64,000 nucleotides of DNA from the NCBI GenBank assembly GCA_017445315.1, contig JAFSUI010000013.1, forward strand, positions 1 to 64,000, in the 5' to 3' direction. Shown one piece after another: positions 62,772 through 64,000 of this stretch (positions within the stretch are counted from its first letter, which is position 1; every line of letters begins with the position of its first letter). The notes beneath the pieces were generated by a model that was given only the letters and a program-made list of their open reading frames with translations, ran no database searches and was not told the origin of the DNA. Source of the stretch: Bacillota bacterium. Its GTDB lineage: Bacteria; Bacillota; Clostridia; Peptostreptococcales; Anaerovoracaceae. The position numbers and the translations under genes were made by a program.

Positions 62772-64000
62772 TTTCTTCTACGCTTTCTTCAGGTGGGAGT
62801 ATCTCCATCTTGATTTTTTCTATTCTGCGGTCTGCAACCGAAAGAACAGTGAATCTATAATTCTTATACTCAACCACTCTTCCCTTATCACCGTCTGCAG
62901 GAATCTCGCCAAGAAGTTCCATGACAAGACCACCAACGGTTTCGCTGTTTTCGGATTCCAGATTGATATCCAGTTCCTCATTCAAATCGTCAATATATGT
63001 CTTTCCGTTTACTATAGCTGTTGAATCGTCGATCTTCTTAAGGGCAAATTCTTCTTCGTCAAATTCGTCATCGATTTCGCCAACGATTTCTTCTATGATA
63101 TCTTCCATAGTTACGATTCCGCTGAAGCCGCCATACTCATCGATAAGTATTGCTATATGCTGCTTCTCTTTCTGAAGTTCAAAGAAAAGCGCATCTATAT
63201 TCTTTGTTTCCGGAACAAAATACGGAGTTCTCAAGATGCTTCTTATATCCACATTTTCAAAACCCTTGTCCCTTGCCTGAATCAGATAATCCTTTATGTG
63301 AAGTATTCCGATGATATTGTCGGATTCTCCCTCGCATACAGGTATTCTAGAATACTGCAGTTTCATGAGTTCATCCGTATATTCCTCTTGCGAATCGTTA
63401 ATATCTATCAAGAATACATCGGTTCTCGGAGTCATGATTTCATAAGCTAGCTCGTCATCAAATTCGAAGATACTGTTTATCATTCGTTTTCCTTCTTCTT
63501 TGATTTCACCGCTTTGCTGTCCTGCCTCAAGCATAGACATAACTTCTTCTTCGGAATATCTGTTAAGTTCAATCTTTGTCTTCTGTCTGAATAACAATAA
63601 TATTCCGTCCGTAACAACAGTCACTACAGCAACAAATGGCGTAAACAAAAGGATGAGAGCCTTTTGGAATCCTCCCATGCTTCTTACTATCGTATCGCTG
63701 TGTTGAACGCCGAGCTTACGCGGGAAAAGTTCTGCGAGCGTAACAGAAAGAAAAAGAAATACTCCTGCAGAAAAATAATCGTTATATGGAAGCATAACCG
63801 AAAGGAGGGTCCCTATAATGATTAACGTATAATTAATAAACCTATTGGTGTATCTATACCTAAATGGTTTGTTTAAAACATCTACAGCTCGTTTTTCCTT
63901 TGAATCGTCGTCGTCATTTGCAAGCTGAAAGAATAGATTCACATTTGCATTGCTAAACGCGGTATTGCATAGCACAACGAGTGCGTTAAGAAGTAGTATT
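62761..64000 (-). CDS. CNNM/CorC-HlyC family transporter (5' end outside window)
   Basis: The frame is open to the right edge, so the first residues are missing. About 412 residues are visible: membrane part of the CNNM (DUF21) domain with several hydrophobic segments, a tandem CBS pair (PRTDVFLIDINDSQEEYTDEL, and KNIDALFFELQKEKQHIAIL..DEYGG), and a CorC/HlyC domain at the end (SENSETVGGLVMELLGEIP). The motifs MTPRTDV and VTMEDIIEEIVGEI are typical. Members have been linked to Mg2+ or Co2+ export. It overlaps the Asp23 gene by 11 bases. Confidence 0.9.
   Translation of the reverse strand, partial: ILLLNALVVLCNTAFSNANVNLFFQLANDDDDSKEKRAVDVLNKPFRYRYTNRFINYTLIIIGTLLSVMLPYNDYFSAGVFLFLSVTLAELFPRKLGVQHSDTIVRSMGGFQKALILLFTPFVAVVTVVTDGILLLFRQKTKIELNRYSEEEVMSMLEAGQQSGEIKEEGKRMINSIFEFDDELAYEIMTPRTDVFLIDINDSQEEYTDELMKLQYSRIPVCEGESDNIIGILHIKDYLIQARDKGFENVDIRSILRTPYFVPETKNIDALFFELQKEKQHIAILIDEYGGFSGIVTMEDIIEEIVGEIDDEFDEEEFALKKIDDSTAIVNGKTYIDDLNEELDINLESENSETVGGLVMELLGEIPADGDKGRVVEYKNYRFTVLSVADRRIEKIKMEILPPEESVEESED

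Noticed and set aside
1..64000. CRISPR arrays, rRNA genes, prophage or insertion sequences
   Set aside because: No regularly spaced repeats, rRNA signatures, transposases or phage structural genes were found; the only dispersed repeat is the pair at 11.1 and 16.8 kb.

Overview
The window looks like a chromosomal core segment of a low-to-moderate GC Gram-positive anaerobe of the class Clostridia (Bacillota), perhaps a relative of Lachnospirales. This rests on strong GGAGG-type ribosome sites, TTGACA/TATAAT promoters with 17-base spacers, a Bacillota-type LexA box before recA, UPF0297/IreB, DUF896, Asp23, YebC and M42 proteins, a 2-hydroxyacyl-CoA dehydratase activase-like giant protein, and a purine locus with a one-piece PurL plus separate AICAR transformylase and PurO-type IMP cyclohydrolase. 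I see no prophage, insertion sequence or CRISPR array. Nearly all of the DNA is housekeeping.

Layout. 1-2.2 kb: the end of a DUF975 membrane protein, then nadK and an RluA-family pseudouridine synthase on the minus strand. 2.2-10.7 kb (plus): murI, an unknown acidic protein, dut, dgt, dnaG, rpoD, trmK, a Nif3 protein and ridA, with almost no gaps; a strong hairpin covers the dnaG ribosome site. 10.7-11.1 kb: RNase P RNA. 11.1-16.9 kb: a MATE transporter and a 1417-residue activase-like protein, bracketed by two near-identical copies of a 43-44 base palindromic repeat. 16.9-19.1 kb: tRNA-Pro, an M42 peptidase, yebC and a ~180-base structured noncoding RNA. 19.2-22.3 kb: pgsA, cinA, and recA with tandem promoters and a LexA box. 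22.3-28.6 kb: L21 leader, rplU, rpmA, obgE, an HD-radical SAM fusion, its DUF2344 partner, comEA and a DUF896 gene. 28.6-35.5 kb: nifS, nifU, a phosphoglucomutase, alaS, ireB and ruvX. 35.5-46.2 kb: purE-F-M-N-O-H-D-L and a 43-residue ORF. 46.6-64 kb (minus strand, transcribed towards lower coordinates): CNNM/CorC protein, Asp23, nusB, a broken TsaD-like gene, xseA, xseB, ispA, dxs, tlyA, an aminotransferase, mutS, mutL, miaA, a tyrosine recombinase and a methionine gamma-lyase family enzyme; then a separate LysM protein with its own SOS promoter.

The genes fall into working groups: nucleotide sanitation and replication start (dut, dgt, dnaG, rpoD), the de novo purine pathway to IMP (purC, purB and purK are not here), DNA repair and SOS (recA, mutS, mutL, xseAB, LysM/YneA-like), Fe-S assembly (nifS, nifU), and isoprenoid synthesis (dxs, ispA). 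The least ordinary points are the HD-radical SAM fusion, the unidentified structured RNA before pgsA, the lysine-rich repeat tail on RpoD, L21 with a C-terminal HeH/SAP-like domain beside an L27 that lacks the Prp cleavage extension, the paired repeats, and a TsaD-like gene cut by one in-frame TAA.
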